This document shows, in pieces, positions 42,427 through 54,800 of a stretch of 64,000 nt of DNA (position 1 is its first letter; each line of letters begins with the position of its first letter). The DNA comes from Argopecten irradians (taxonomy: Eukaryota; Mollusca; Bivalvia; Pectinida; Pectinidae), in assembly GCF_041381155.1 (NCBI RefSeq), contig NC_091142.1:31671528-31735527 (forward strand). Reading direction: 5' to 3'. The notes below the pieces were generated by a model. It was not told where the DNA came from. It ran no database searches and saw nothing but the letters and a program-made list of their open reading frames with translations. A program made the translations under genes and the position numbers.

Positions 42427-43231
42427 CTTTTTAAGTCCTCTGACCCGAAGGGTCAGGATGACCTATAGTTGTCATGTTTCGTCCGTCGTCGTCTGCCGTC
42501 CGCCGTGCGTTAACTTTTCACATTTTGAACTTCTTCTCAACTTCTACCTGAGCGATTTGGCTGAAACTTGGCTGAAATTATCCTGACATGGTCCCCACAA
42601 CGTGTTGTTATTTTTCGAGTCTATCCGAAATCCAAGATGGCCGCCACAGCCGCCATCTTGAAAACACATTTTGAACTTCTTCTCAAGTTCTACCGGTGCG
42701 ATTTGTCTAAACCTTGCATAAAATGATCATGGCATGGTCCTGACAAAGTGTTGTTATTTTTCGGGTCGATCCGAAATTCAAGATGGCCGCCATCTTGAAA
42801 ACACACTTTAACTTCTTCTCAAGTTCCACCAGTGAGATTTGGCTGAAACTTGCATGAAATGATCCTGACAAAGTGTTGTTATTTTTCATGTCGATCCGAA
42901 ATCCAAGATGGTCGCCCAGCTGCCACTTTGAAAGCATATTTTGAACTTCTTCTCAAGTTCTAACAGTCCGATTTGGCTGAAACTTGCATGAAGTGATCCT
43001 GACATGGTTCGACAAAGTATTGTTACATCTGTGGTTGATCCCAAATCGAAAAAGGCTACAATGACAATAACGATTAATTTCCTACATGTTTAGGCTCCTC
43101 TTTGAATAAAATTTGTTGAAGGAAATGGAAAATGATCCCGACATGATCCTGACAAAGTGACCCTATATGAAATTAATTTCACTATTGCCAAGGTAGTCAG
43201 ATGACCGTTAAGGCCCTTTGGGCCTCTTGTT
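42427..43231 (+). mobile_element. H2 Helentron-like element, short form
   Basis: It has the 5' palindrome AAGTCCTCTGACCCGAAGGG and about three units, more diverged than 32.4-33.6 kb. The 3' part has CAGATGACCG, the hairpin GCCCTTTGGGC and CTCTTGTT. Confidence 0.85.
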
Positions 43232-44294
43232 CATGCTTACGTCTAAGTTACGAGTTTGAAATTAATTCAATATCCAATGACCCAATGTTTCTGCCACAAT
43301 AAACGCACCTACAACCAGCCTGATTATGATAAAAACTATTTTCCGACATATTCAAATCAGGTGTACCGATATCTTTTTAAGCAAAAAGGAATTTATTAGT
43401 ATTCAAAAAAAAATTCAATTGCACCATCTACTTCTAACCTACTTGTATGGAAGAGCACTAGAAATAAAGTGATCGGAAGTGATGTTCTTTGAAGTAGAAG
43501 AGTACAAATCGAATTAGGCTTCGGGCTTACTATCAAATAGTCCAGGGATGGATATTAGCAAAGCGAAAGTAACCCCTTGAATATCAAGGATGGCGTACAT
43601 TAAATCAACTAAAGATATGAAGGATCCTCGTACGATCTAACACTAATGATATAGAGGCCAGAGTATGAATGATTTCGAAACCGTTTACACATACGGTTTC
43701 AACATCAATATGTGTTATGTATGCAGCCATCACAGGCAGTTAAACAACATGAAGTCAGTCGATTATTGATGATGTTTACTATTTGTGATGTGACAATATG
43801 ATAAAGCTCGACTAATCAAATAGAGAATATTCCTTGTTTCTTGATGAATACTAACTTTGATAATTTTCACGAGTGAAAAATGGCCAATTTCCACCTCACA
43901 TGTTGAAATGTAAGTGGTATTCATCAAGAAGCAAGGAATGTTATATTTATTACATTAATTATCGCTTCTATTTACAAAAGGCCATCGCTACTAGTTTCGT
44001 CAAAGGTTATTCCACCATTGTATTTTATAGAGTTGTTTGCCCTTGCGATTATTACGTTACACTTTTGTTCGCACAAACATATGATGTAACAATCTAAGTG
44101 ATATTTTTTCTGTCAATGCTGCTTTCCGTTTAATCAAAAGCGAGTTAAAAAATAAAAAATAGATATTTTCACTGGAATGAAATATATTGTTTTTATGTTC
44201 AGCGTAAAGTTTTTTATTTCACTGCGACAATGTAGTAAATGGTCATATTTCATTACTGGACCGTTAAATTATTTAAATCCAACACCCAGAACAT
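43232..44294. other. Unassigned sequence with a hairpin
   Basis: Inverted arms of ~29 bp, ATTCCTTGTTTCTTGATGAA (about 43,829) and its near-complement (to about 43,942), enclose a second small TTTTCAC/GTGAAAA stem. No gene is recognised; possibly a MITE core. Confidence 0.5.
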
Positions 44295-44722
44295 GGCGCC
44301 GCCTCACTTTTGGCATTGAGTTAGCACCGCCTAACTTTTGCCATTGAGTTAAGCTTTCGCCCCTGTGAGGAAGGCTCTGGGCTCTGTCCCCTGGCCGAGA
44401 CACACAAAAGTCTATAAAAGTGGTAGTTTCTGCTCCTGCTTACGCTTAGCAAACAGGGAGTGGGACGACTGGTTTTCCCGTTGTCAGTATAATGTGACCG
44501 GGTGGGGTGTGTTGCTTGGTGTCTTCGGCGGCATGCTTCAGTGATATAGCACTATAAAAAGGACAATAGTTCCACTATACAAGAAGACACAACATGAAAT
44601 ACCGCAGTCTCCCAAAACATGCACTTGGCACAACATGCACGCAACACACCGCATACATGGGAGGCCGTCCTTACATGACCATAGCTGTTAATAGGACGTA
44701 AATTAATCCAACAAACAACAAA
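44295..44722 (+). repeat. RepA retroposon, 5'-truncated (plus)
   Basis: Carries a private ~30 bp tandem duplication of GCACCGCCTCACTTTTGGCA. Tail AATCCAACAAACAAC. Confidence 0.85.
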
Positions 44723-44830
44723 AAACATTTATACGATGAACCAAGTGTGGAATTATGCGACGTATTGTGCTAGAAATAATTGATTGATACATGAAGATAT
44801 ACATGCACTAATGTGAAAAATTGTTAACAT

Positions 44831-45034
44831 TCAACAAATAACATATAAACAATACTTTGCAAACGACAAACAGAATAAAATAGTCTGATTGAAGTCCATT
44901 TCTTCATCGTCGTCATCTAGTATTAAATCAGTGGCAGCAAGAGAAACCAAACCAACTATGACTTTCAAGTGTGGTGAAATGGTCGCCATGTTGTTATTAG
45001 CCAGTTGTGCTTTTTCGTTAGATCGGCCGGTCAC
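44831..45034 (-). CDS. Possible short exon or protein start
   Basis: A minus frame of 67 codons: MTGRSNEKAQLANNN, then MATISPHLKVIVGLVSLAAT, an acidic DDDDEE run and a hydrophobic end. A palindromic GGTCACGTGACC lies over its start at 45,031-45,042. The N-terminal style recalls first exons of Harbinger-type genes, but I cannot identify it. Confidence 0.3.
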   Translation of the reverse strand: MTGRSNEKAQLANNNMATISPHLKVIVGLVSLAATDLILDDDDEEMDFNQTILFCLSFAKYCLYVIC

Positions 45035-45319
45035 GTGACCGTCGTACGCCAGTAGCTGCTTTGCAGAACGAATCGAGCAGGGGTATCGAGTTCAATGAAT
45101 TTTATTGAGTTCTATGGAGTAATCAGTTCATTACCATTGCAATGGAAGAATGAAGAATTCCGAAAATGAGTCAAAACAAAACATTTATCAAATATTTTTT
45201 TTAAAGTCTGATAAAGTTACAAAGTATTTTTTATTATCATATGTTATAATTTATACTTGAACCTCCATATAAAATTCTAAATTCATGGCAAGAAACTTTG
45301 AATGTCGAATAAAAAAGGT

Positions 45320-45465
45320 GGTTAGCGCACAGCATACAGGGAGCGGGACGACTGGTTCGCACGTTGTCAGTATAATGTGACCGGATGGGGTGTATTGCTT
45401 GGTGTCTTCGGAGGCATGCTTCAGTGATATAGCATTATAAAAAGGGGCAACAGTTCCACTATACG
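45320..45465 (+). repeat. RepA internal fragment (plus)
   Basis: From GTTAGCGCACAGCATACAGG to GTTCCACTATACGA; both ends missing. Confidence 0.8.
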
Positions 45466-46206
45466 AAATTAGCCTACAACTTGCCGAATATGAGTAAATT
45501 AACACAAATGGTTTCGTTGGAACAAGAATAAGAGCAATCATACTCCAATAACTACGGCGATTTAGCGATCAATTTTAAAAATGTTCCTCGATCTCTTGTT
45601 AGCATTTTTGTTGCTCTCAACTTCGTCAGATCGACTTCACGCTCTATTGAAAATATGTGTAGACGGGGTATGTAATTGATAACATTGTGGGTCTTCCAGT
45701 CTACGCTTTATTGGATCGAAATATACAAAAAAACATACAACAAAGACAAACACACCATATAACACCACGTAGACAAATATGAAACGGACTCTTCACAAAA
45801 CGAAAGTACAAACCTTTCACACTTGTATACACTTACCAGGCGTGCCCATAGATAGTATACAGTATCCAATGTCCTTGTGGACGCGGACAAGCTTTAGATT
45901 GGCACAAACGGACATGTGAGAGACCGGAGTAAGAATGAGTATTCTCGGGAATCTTTTACTAAAGTAAGAGAAAGTGAACGATGGGATGATGGGAACTGCA
46001 CGTGGTAAGTCAGGGTCCGTCCGTCAACTGTCACTCAAACACCTGCAGGTACATACACACATATCAACACCTGTACATGACAGGTACGACCTCATGCGCG
46101 ACGACTTACGAATACCTACTTACAGAGCACACATATGCATACATGACGTACAAGTATGTTTCACCTGTCTACATATACATAGCAATCGAACAAATATGTC
46201 TGTTAC
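45466..46206. other. Unassigned sequence
   Basis: No supported gene. The overlapping plus frames at 45,974-46,262 have no domain. Confidence 0.3.
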
Positions 46207-46562
46207 TTTGTCAAATTGAGACTGAGTTTGGTCCAAATCAGATTTCATACTTTCTTGTTTAATAATTTCTGCATCCCTACGTTGTTGCCTTAGGTTGGAA
46301 TTTTCAGTTCGCATATACTCAATGGTTTTGGACTTGGATAATAATAATTTTTCCCGATTCATATTTTTTTTTTGTTTAGCTGATCGGCTTCCATTGACAA
46401 CTGTTGGATGTCGTCTACAATGCTAGCGTATATTGCATGAATTTGTTTTACGCGTTTTGTAAAGGTTTCATTTCGGCCATCTAACTGAAGGTTTGAAAAG
46501 ATGCCCAATACCTGTAAATTCTTTTGGCCGATTGCTTGGAAACTGCTAGAATAGTCGTTCAT
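46207..46562 (-). CDS. Coiled-coil host exon with an A10 frameshift
   Basis: The minus strand starts after an acceptor TTTTTATGCAAAG (from 46,563) with MNDYSSSFQAIGQKNLQVLG. It runs through KQIHAIYASIVDDIQQLSME to a homopolymer A10 at 46,364-46,373. Beyond it another frame continues with LLLSKSKTIEYMRTENSNLR, then QQRRDAEIIKQESMKSDLDQ, to a weak donor AAA/GTAACA (46,207/46,206). Both halves are long heptad-like helices, so they belong together. A homopolymer length error or mutation probably caused the shift. No family assigned. Confidence 0.5.
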
Positions 46563-46997
46563 CTTTGCATAAAAAGATAAAAAAAATATTAACATAATGG
46601 CATATCAATAAAAATCAAGTACATGTATGTGATGGCTATATATTAGAACTTCAACAAAAAGACTTTTCAAGTCATATGCTTATGTAGTGAATTTAATATT
46701 ATGTGTGAATTTAAATTAATTGATTTTAATTGGCAAAAATTCTGTTTGAAGTAAATCTTACCATGTACAACCACAAAAAAAGTATTAATTCTTCAGTGTG
46801 ACTTTCTGGTACCTTTGATGGTGTATTTTTGAAACTTTGGGAATTATCAGCATACACTGAAATCTCGATAGTAAGCCCAAGTCAAAAATAAGCCAAAAAT
46901 AAAACAGATTGATGTGTCTGCAATCCAAAAACTAGGCGTGGTATATCAGCCTTGTTGTACGCTACAGTGAGTGTATTGACTTCATCAGGGTCTGATG
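46563..46997. other. Unassigned, possibly intron
   Basis: AT-rich and without ORFs; presumably upstream intron of the coiled-coil gene. Confidence 0.3.
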
Positions 46998-47629
46998 CGG
47001 CGTTACAATTGTACCTGCTGCCACTTGTGTCTTCGGCGGCATGCTCCAGTGATATAGCACTATAAAAAGGGCAAAAGTTCCACTATACAAGAAGACACAA
47101 CATGATTATACCACAGTCTCCCGAAACACGCACCTCGCACAACATACACGCAACACACCGCATACATGGGAGGCCGTCCTTACATGACCATAGCTGTTAA
47201 CAGGACGTTAATTAATCAAACAAACAAACTATTGCATGATCGCCTCACTTTTGGCCTTCTGTTGAGCGCTCGCCCATGTGAGGAAGGCTCTGTGTTCTAT
47301 CCTCTGGCCGAGACACACCAAAGTCTACATTAGTGGTAGCTTCTGCTTACCGCTCAGCCTACAGGGAGTGGGACGACTGCTTCGCCCGTTGTCAGTATAA
47401 TGTGATCGGTTGGGGTGTGTTGCTTGGTGTCTTCTGCGGCATGCTCCAGTGATATAGCACTATAAAAAGGGCAAAAGTTCCACTATACAAGAAGACACTA
47501 CATGATTATACCGCAGTCTCCCGAAACACGCACCTCGCACAACATACACACAACACACCGCATACATGGGAGGCCGTCCTTACATGACCATAGGACGTTA
47601 ATTAATCAAACAAACAAAACAAACAAACA
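46998..47629 (+). repeat. RepA inserted into RepA (nested pair, plus)
   Basis: An outer copy starts at 46,998 (CGTTACAATTGTACCTGCTG), is interrupted at about 47,023, and resumes at 47,229 with CTATTGCATGATCG to its tail at 47,629. The inner copy 47,024-47,228 is a 3' part with its own CAAACAAACAAA tail, in the same orientation. Confidence 0.85.
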
Positions 47630-47668
47630 GTGTTGCTTGGTGTCTTCGGCGGCATGCTTCAGTGATAT
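47630..47668 (+). repeat. RepA 39-bp internal fragment
   Basis: TGTTGCTTGGTGTCTTCGGC onward, joined directly to H2. Confidence 0.75.
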
Positions 47669-47815
47669 GTCAAGCTCTACCTGTGCGATTTGGCTGAAAC
47701 TTGCATGAAATGATCCTGACATGGTCCCGACAAAGTGTTGTTATTTTTCGGGTCGATCCGAAATCCAAGATGGCCGCCATCTATAAAACACATTTGAACA
47801 TCTCAAGTTTTGGCT
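47669..47815 (+). repeat. H2 single-unit fragment
   Basis: One ~146 bp H2 unit with CAAGATGGCCGCCATC; both termini lost. Confidence 0.85.
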
Positions 47816-48935
47816 AAAACCAAATTGAATTGAACCAAATATGAAAATTGAGCAAAAAATGCTCATTAATGTGTTTTTCCTAAATAAACTATAGTAAACT
47901 TGACCCCCTCCCCAAGGGGAAACAGGAGACCCCAGGGTCATATAATTTACAATTTTTATAAACAAACTTTAAGACCTTTTCATCTATAAAGTGTATTTGA
48001 TTATACCATTTCCAGAATTTTAAAAGAATATTTTTGAAGTTTTAGCCTATTTGACCTTTTTTGGCCCCGCCCCTCTGCCCCCAGGGGGTCGGCGTGGACC
48101 AATATGGATATGATGTTAAAATGCTATCTCAGGCTAATAATTCTAACCAAGTGTGACTCGTTTCCAATGAAAATTGAGCAAAAAATGCTCATAAATGTGT
48201 TTTCCCCATATAAACTATAGTAAACTTGACCCCCTCCCCAGGGGGAAACGTGAGACCCCAGGGTCATATAATTCACAATTTTTGTAAAGGACCTTAAGAC
48301 CTTTCTATTTATGAAAAATATTTGATTCTACCATTTCCAGAATTTCAGAAGAAGATTTTTGAAGTTTTAGCCTATTTGACCCCTTTTGACCCCGCCCCTA
48401 AGGCCCCTGGGGTCAGTCATAGAAAATTTGTTAATAGGATTAAATGGCCATCTCATACTGATAATTCTGACAACATTTGACTCATTTCCTATTACATATG
48501 ACCAAATAATGCGCAAAAATGTGTTTACCAATATAAACTACAGTAAACTTAACCTTCTCCCCAGGGAGAAACTAGAGACCCCAGGGTCATATAATTCACA
48601 ATTTTTGTAAAGGACCTAAGAACTTTCTATCTATGAAGAGCATTTGATTCTACCATATCTGTGAGTAGAGAAGAATATTTTTGAAATTTTACTCAATTTT
48701 ACCCCTTTTGGCCCCTCCCACAGCCCCCTGGGGGGTGGGGACCATATAATTCACAATTTTGATTGGCCTTATGCCTTAGAAGGTTTTTGCAAAATTTCAT
48801 TGAAATTGCTTCAGCAGTTTTGGATAAGAAGACGAAAATGTAAATTGTTTACGGACATACGACGCACGACGCATGATGACGGTCAAAAGGCGATTAGAAT
48901 AGGTCACTTGAGACTTCATCTCAGGTGACCTAAAA
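47816..48935 (-). mobile_element. H1 Helentron-like element (minus), 3' truncated
   Basis: The 5' palindrome GGTCACCTGAGATGAAGTCT is at 48,930 downward. About three units follow, then loss of the 3' hairpin where it meets the H2 fragment. Confidence 0.85.
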
Positions 48936-49094
48936 AATCAAAGGATTTTTAACTTTACCATGCAATCAATGTAATCAGTCCAGTAAAAAAGTTGCTTGCT
49001 CTTTAATTTTGAGTTATTTAAACATTAATTTGAATTTTGATAGAAATAAGTGACATGTAAGAAATTTAAAGTTTTTCAATTACCTGAAGTTTCA

Positions 49095-50215
49095 CCACTC
49101 AGTGTTTGTACCATCAAAGCCATCAAATCTGCACCTTGACACATCCAAGTTCTTAGCTTATAGAAACAGTTGTATGGCCTGTAATAATGATTGAGCATCT
49201 GTTTTTGCAACATTGATCAGTCCCAAGAAATGATCAACTGGTGGTAAAGTTTGACGATCTTGGCAAGTCCATTTGCCGAAAATATTTAAGTTGTATATTT
49301 TGTTCGTCACAGCTTTCATCTGCTAATAGTGTGAAGTAGTGTGCATTTCTTACTGACACAAGTTGATCATTTTCAATAAACTCTCCGATTATGTCAATGA
49401 GGTATCAGATAAGTATGTTGCTTTGGAGGAAGCAGATTGAAGATGATGTTGCAAGTCCTCCACACCAAGTGATGCAACAAACTTTACCATATCCTCAAAA
49501 TTTGTTTGAGCATATCTTTTTCTGGTTGTGAAGTGCGCAATTCTGAACATTTTCTTGAAGATTTCTGTGTTTCTTTCTCTGTCTTTTCTGTCTTTCAAGA
49601 CGAGCTGGTCCATTACAATAACAGGCACTTTATGTTTCATGACTTTAGAATTACACTCAGCATACCTCTTGCATGCATTTTTGTGACCAACACTTGTTTC
49701 ATGCTTCAGTAGCTTACCATAGCTGTTAATAGGACGTTAATAAATCAAACAAACAATCCTTGATGGATGGGTTTAAAGCTTAACCCCAGTGTCAATCCAC
49801 TTTGGTCCATGTGAACTGAACATTTCACAAAACTTGCAGATATACCAATTTTTGTAAGCACTCCAATACAGCCATTTGTATGATATCTCATATCTGTTTG
49901 AATCAAATGTTCGTTTGTCAAATTTTGGCCTACAACCTGACGTTGACTCGGAGTCGCCGTCATCAGAATTGTCAGATTCACACGTACTAGGGTTTACATC
50001 TGCAGGTTTCTTAGACTTGTCCGAGGGAATGTCCTCTCCTAATGGGCCTGCCGTCTCACTCTGTGAATCAGATTGGTCTGGTTGTGTTTCTATGTTTTGT
50101 GTATCGTCCGATTTATCATTTCTTTTCTTAAAGAAAGTATTCAGCTTCCTACATTTACTTGCGTCTTTTTTCTGATAGGTTTCGCATTATACTTAGCATT
50201 GTGCGAGGCCACGTC
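49095..50215 (-). pseudogene. hAT-like TTF/DUF4371 transposase remnant
   Basis: In order on the minus strand: an acidic N-terminal region (about 50,150-49,950), a TTF-type zinc finger piece RYEISYKWLYWSAYKNWYIC with CKFCEMF (about 49,890-49,830), KHETSVGHKNACKRYAECNS (about 49,700) and the 83-codon frame 49,389-49,640 with FEDMVKFVASLGVEDL. After a stop it continues with NAHYFTLLADESCDE, the DUF4371 signature with the first catalytic Asp. The region is cut by a RepA stub at 49,715 and by stops, so it is not functional. Confidence 0.75.
49715..49756 (+). repeat. RepA 3' stub, ~40 bp
   Basis: ACCATAGCTGTTAATAGGAC to a CAAACAAACA tail, inserted in the hAT-like gene. Extreme 5' truncation. Confidence 0.75.
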
Positions 50216-50274
50216 AGTTAGACGATTGAAATAAAACGAATAAAACTGCGTAACTCAAGGGCGTAGGTGACCTT

Positions 50275-50316
50275 TTGTTTGTTTGATTAATTAACGTCCT
50301 ATTAACAACCATGGTG
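50275..50316 (-). repeat. RepA 3' stub (minus)
   Basis: TTTGTTTGTTTGATTAATTA through CGTCCTATTAACAACC. Confidence 0.7.
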
Positions 50317-50452
50317 ATTTAGGTGACCTGCATGGATTTGACTCTTTATGGTTTTATTCACAAAAGAGTTCGTTTTCTATGTCGGCCAACAAACAACGAA
50401 ACCAGCATTTTATTTTGTCTGAAACCTTTATTTTTTAGGCTTTCAAACATGG

Positions 50453-50989
50453 CCCTGCAGGTAGGGCGTTAGAATTGTACCTGCTGCCCTTATTGCATGA
50501 TCGTAAAAGGCGACTAAATTTAGGATCTTATCTTTTCTCTTCTTCCTAACTGATTATATCTTTCCTAATGCCTCCCTTGGCACCGCCTCACTTTTGGCCT
50601 TGAGTTGAGCGTTCGCCCCTGTGAGGAAGGCTCTGGGTTCTGTCCCCTGGCCGAGACACACCAAAGTCTATAAAAGTGGTAGTTTCTTCTCCTGCTTAGC
50701 GTTCAGCATACGGATAGTGGGACGACTGGTTTGCCCGTTGTCAGTATAATGTGACCGGGTGGGGTGTGTTGCTTGGTGTCTTCGGCGGCATGCTTCAGTG
50801 ATATAGCACTATAAAAATGGCAACAGTTCCACTATACAAGAAGACACAACACGAACATACCGCAGTCTCCAAGTACACTCACCTCGCACAACATACACGC
50901 AACACACCGCATGCATGGGAGGCCGTCCTTACATGACCATAGCTGTTAATAGGACGTAAGTAAATCAAACAAACAAACAAACAACCAAA
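50453..50989 (+). mobile_element. RepA retroposon, full length, with TSD
   Basis: A 537 bp element starting CCCTGCAGGTAGGGCG, with tail AAATC(AAAC)5. Perfect 14-bp duplications GCTTTCAAACATGG lie at 50,439-50,452 and 50,990-51,003. Confidence 0.95.
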
Positions 50990-51003
50990 GCTTTCAAACA
51001 TGG

Positions 51004-51502
51004 GTGTAAGGCACATTTTAAGTATTTTCAGTTTCTGTAAAAATAACCAAGACATTGGGAAAAATCAAGCCTAACTCCCATTGGGAATGGGGTCGAATAT
51101 CGGCCCCTGAGAGAACCTAGAAAAAGCCCTGTTATTACAAATAAGATATGACCAGAAATACAGTGTATAGAATGGCAACGAGTAATTATGTATCGCATCA
51201 ACCGTTTTATGGTCGCTTCCCTCCTCCCATCAAACAAATATAAAGTGAATCTTTCTTTACTATCTCATATAAATGAACTTTCTCTTTAACATAATTATAA
51301 AGACCCCTTCGATATAGACTGTTATCTGAAATACTTCAAAACATAATAAGAATGATATTACTAGTAAAAGTATGAATGCCAATGAATCTATCTAAATCAA
51401 CTTATAAATATCAACTTTTTAAAAATAAAGTTTCGTTCACTCTGAATCACTCAATACAGACAAAACTAGATGACTAGAGTAAGTCAGAGTGTATGCCATT
51501 GG
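51004..51502. other. No gene recognised
   Basis: AT-rich unique sequence; the 69-codon minus frame at 51,028-51,237 has no domain. Confidence 0.35.
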
Positions 51503-51806
51503 CCCTGCAGGTAGGGCGTTAGAATTGTACCTGCTGCCCCTATTGCATGATCGTAAAAGGCGACTAAATTTAGGATCTTATCTTTTCTCTTCTTCCTAAC
51601 TAACTTAATCTTTCCTAATGCCTCCTTTGGTACCAGGTGGGGTGTGTTGCTTGGTGTCTTTGGCGGCATGCTTCAGTGATATAGCACTTTAAAAGGGCAA
51701 CATGAATATACCGCAGTCTCCCAAAACACACACCTCACACAACATACACGCATACCGCATACATGGGAGGCCGTCCTTACATGACCTTAGCTGTTAATAG
51801 GACTTT
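51503..51806 (+). repeat. RepA retroposon, internally deleted, tail split off by H3
   Basis: It starts GGCCCTGCAGGTAGGGCG. About 230 bp is missing after GCCTCCTTTGGTACC. It stops at AATAGGACTTTAA where H3 begins. The CAAACAAACAAAC at 55,652-55,665, beyond H3, is its displaced tail. Confidence 0.8.
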
Positions 51807-54800
51807 AAACAAGAGGCCCAGAGGGCCTGTATCGCTCACCTGGTTTGTTATGCCAAGTAATGTTCTGAATACAGGTTCATTGTTTCTTTTCTGAATGAAT
51901 TTTAATATTAAACTCTAAATCCCCTATTGGGCCCCTACCCTCCTGCCCCTGGGGGATCAGAGCCAAAATGTATACAAGTACTGTTCCCCTTCACCCAAGG
52001 ATGTTTGTGGTCAAATTTGGTTACAATCCATGCAGAACTCTAGGACAAGTAGCGATTTATAGAATTACCTCTATTTCCCCTATTGGGCCCCGCCCCTCCT
52101 GCCCCCGAGGGATCAGAGCCAAAATTTATACAAGTTCTGTTCCCCTTCCCCAAAGGATGTTTGTGGCCAAATTTGGTTACATTCCATTCAGAACTCTATG
52201 ACTAGTAGCGATTTAAAGGATTTACCTCTATTTCCCCTATTGGGCCCCGCCCCTCCTGCCCCCGAGGGACCAGAGCCAAACTTTATACAAGTTCTGCTCT
52301 ACTTCCCCCAAGGATGTTTGTGGCCAAATTTGGTTACAATCCATGCAGAACTCTGACTAGAAGCGATTTAAAGGATTTACCTCTATTTCCCCTATTGGGC
52401 CCCGCCCCTCCTGCCCCCGAGGGATCAGAGCCAAAATTTATACAAGTTCTGTTCCCCTTCCCCCAAGGATGTTTGTGGCCAAATTTGGTTACATTCCATT
52501 TAGAACTCTATGACTAGTAGCGATTTAAAGCATTTACCTCTATTTCCCCTATTTGGCCCCGCCCCTCCTGCCCCCGAGGGACCAGAGTCAAACTTTATAC
52601 AAGTTCTGTTCCACTTCCCCCAAGGATGTTTGTGGCCAAATTTAGTTACAATCCATGTAGAACTCTATGACTAGTAGCCATTTGAAGGATTTACCTCTAT
52701 TTCCACTATTGGGCCCCCGCCCCCGGGGGGTCAGAGCCAAAATTTATACAAGTTCTGTTTCCCTTCCTCCAAGGATGTTTGTGGCTAATTTTGGTTACAA
52801 TCCATGCAGAACTCTAGGACAAGTAGCGATTTAAAGGATTTACCTCTATTTCCCCTATTGGGCCCCGCCCCTCCTGCCCCCGAGGGATCAGAGCCAAAAT
52901 TTATACAAGTTCTGTTCCCCTTCCCCAAAGGATGTTTGTGGCCAAATTTGGTTACATTCCATTTAGAACTCTATGACTAGTAGCGATTTAAAGCATTTAC
53001 CTCTATTTCCCCTATTGGGCCCCGCCCCTCCTGCCCCCGAGGGACCAGAGCCAAACTTTATACAAGTTCTGTTTCCCTTCCTCCAAGGATGTTTGTGGCT
53101 AATTTTGGTTACAATCCATGCAGAACTCTAGAAGTAGCGATTTAAAGGATTTACCTCTATTTCCCCTATTGGGCCCCGCCCCTCCTGCCCCGAGGGACCA
53201 GAGCCAAAATTTATACAAGTTCTGTTCCCCTACTCCCAAGGATGTTTGTGGCCAAATTTGGTTATAATTCATGTAGAACTCTATGACAAGTAACGATTTA
53301 ATGGATTTACCTCTATTTCCACTATTGGGCCCCGCCCCCGGGGGGTCAGAGCCAAAATTTATACAAGTTCTGTTTCCTTTCCCCCAAGGATGTTTGTGGC
53401 TAATTTTGGTTACAATCCATGCAGAACTCTAGGACAAGTAGCGATTTAAAGGATTTACCTCTATATCCCCTATTGGGCCCCGCCCCTCCTGCCCCTGAGG
53501 GATCAGAGCCAAAATTTATACAAGTTCTGTTTCCCTTCCCCGAGGATGTTTGTGGCTAATTTTGGTTACAATCCATGCAGAACTCTATGACAAGTAGCGA
53601 TTTAAAGGATTTACCTCTATTTCCACTATTGGGCCCCGCCCCCGGGGGGTCAGAGCCAAAATTTATACAAGTTCTGTTCCCCTTCCCCCAAGGATGTTTG
53701 TGGCCAAATTTGGTTACAATCCATTTAGAACTCTATGACTAGTAGCGATTTAAAGGATTTACCTCTATTTCCCCTATTGGGCCCCGCCCCTCCTGCCCCC
53801 GAGGGACCAGAGCCAAACTTTATACAAGTTCTGTTCCCCTTCCCCCAAGGATGTTTGTGGCCAAATTTGGTTACATTCCATTTAGAAATCTATGACAAGT
53901 AGCGATTTAAAGGATTTACCTCTATTTCCCCTATTTGGCCCCGCCCCCGAGGGATCAGAGCCAAAATTTATACAAGTTCTGTTTCCCTTCCCCGAGGATG
54001 TTTGTGGCTAATTTTGGTTACAATCCATGCAGAACTCTATGACAAGTAGCGATTTAAAGGATTTACCTCTATTTCCACTATTGGGCCCCGCCCCCGGGGG
54101 GTCAGAGCCAAAATTTATACAAGTTCTGTTCCCCTACTCCCAAGGATGTTTGTGGCCAAATTTGGTTATAATTCATGTAGAACTCTATGACAAGTAGCGA
54201 TTTAAAGCATTTACCTCTATTTCCCCTATTGGGCCCCGCCCCTCCTGCCCCCGAGGGACCAGAGCCAAACTTTATACAAGTTCTGTTCCCCTTCGCCCAA
54301 GGATGTTTGTGGCCAAATTTGGTTACATTCCATGCAGAACTCTACGACTAGTAGCAATTTATAAGATTACCTCTATTTCCCCTATTGGGCCCCGCCCTCC
54401 TGCCCCCGGGGGGTCACAGACAAAATTTTTACAAGTTCTGTTCCCCTTCCCCCGAGGATGTTTGTGGCTAATTTTGGTTATAATCCATGCAGAACTCTAG
54501 GACAAGTAGCGATTTAAAGGATTTACCTCTATTTCCCCTATATGGCCCCGCCCCCGGGGGGTCAGAGCCAAAATTTATACAAGTTCTGTTTCCCTTCCCC
54601 CAAGGATGTTTGTGGCTAATTTTGGTTACAATCCATGCAGAACTCTAGGACAAGTAGCAATTTAAAGGATTTACCTCTATATCCCCTATTGGGCCCCGCC
54701 CCTCCTGCCCCTGAGGGATCAGAGCCAAAATTTATACAAGTTCTGTTTCCCTTCCCCGAGGATGTTTGTGGCTAATTTTGGTTATAATCCATGCAGAACT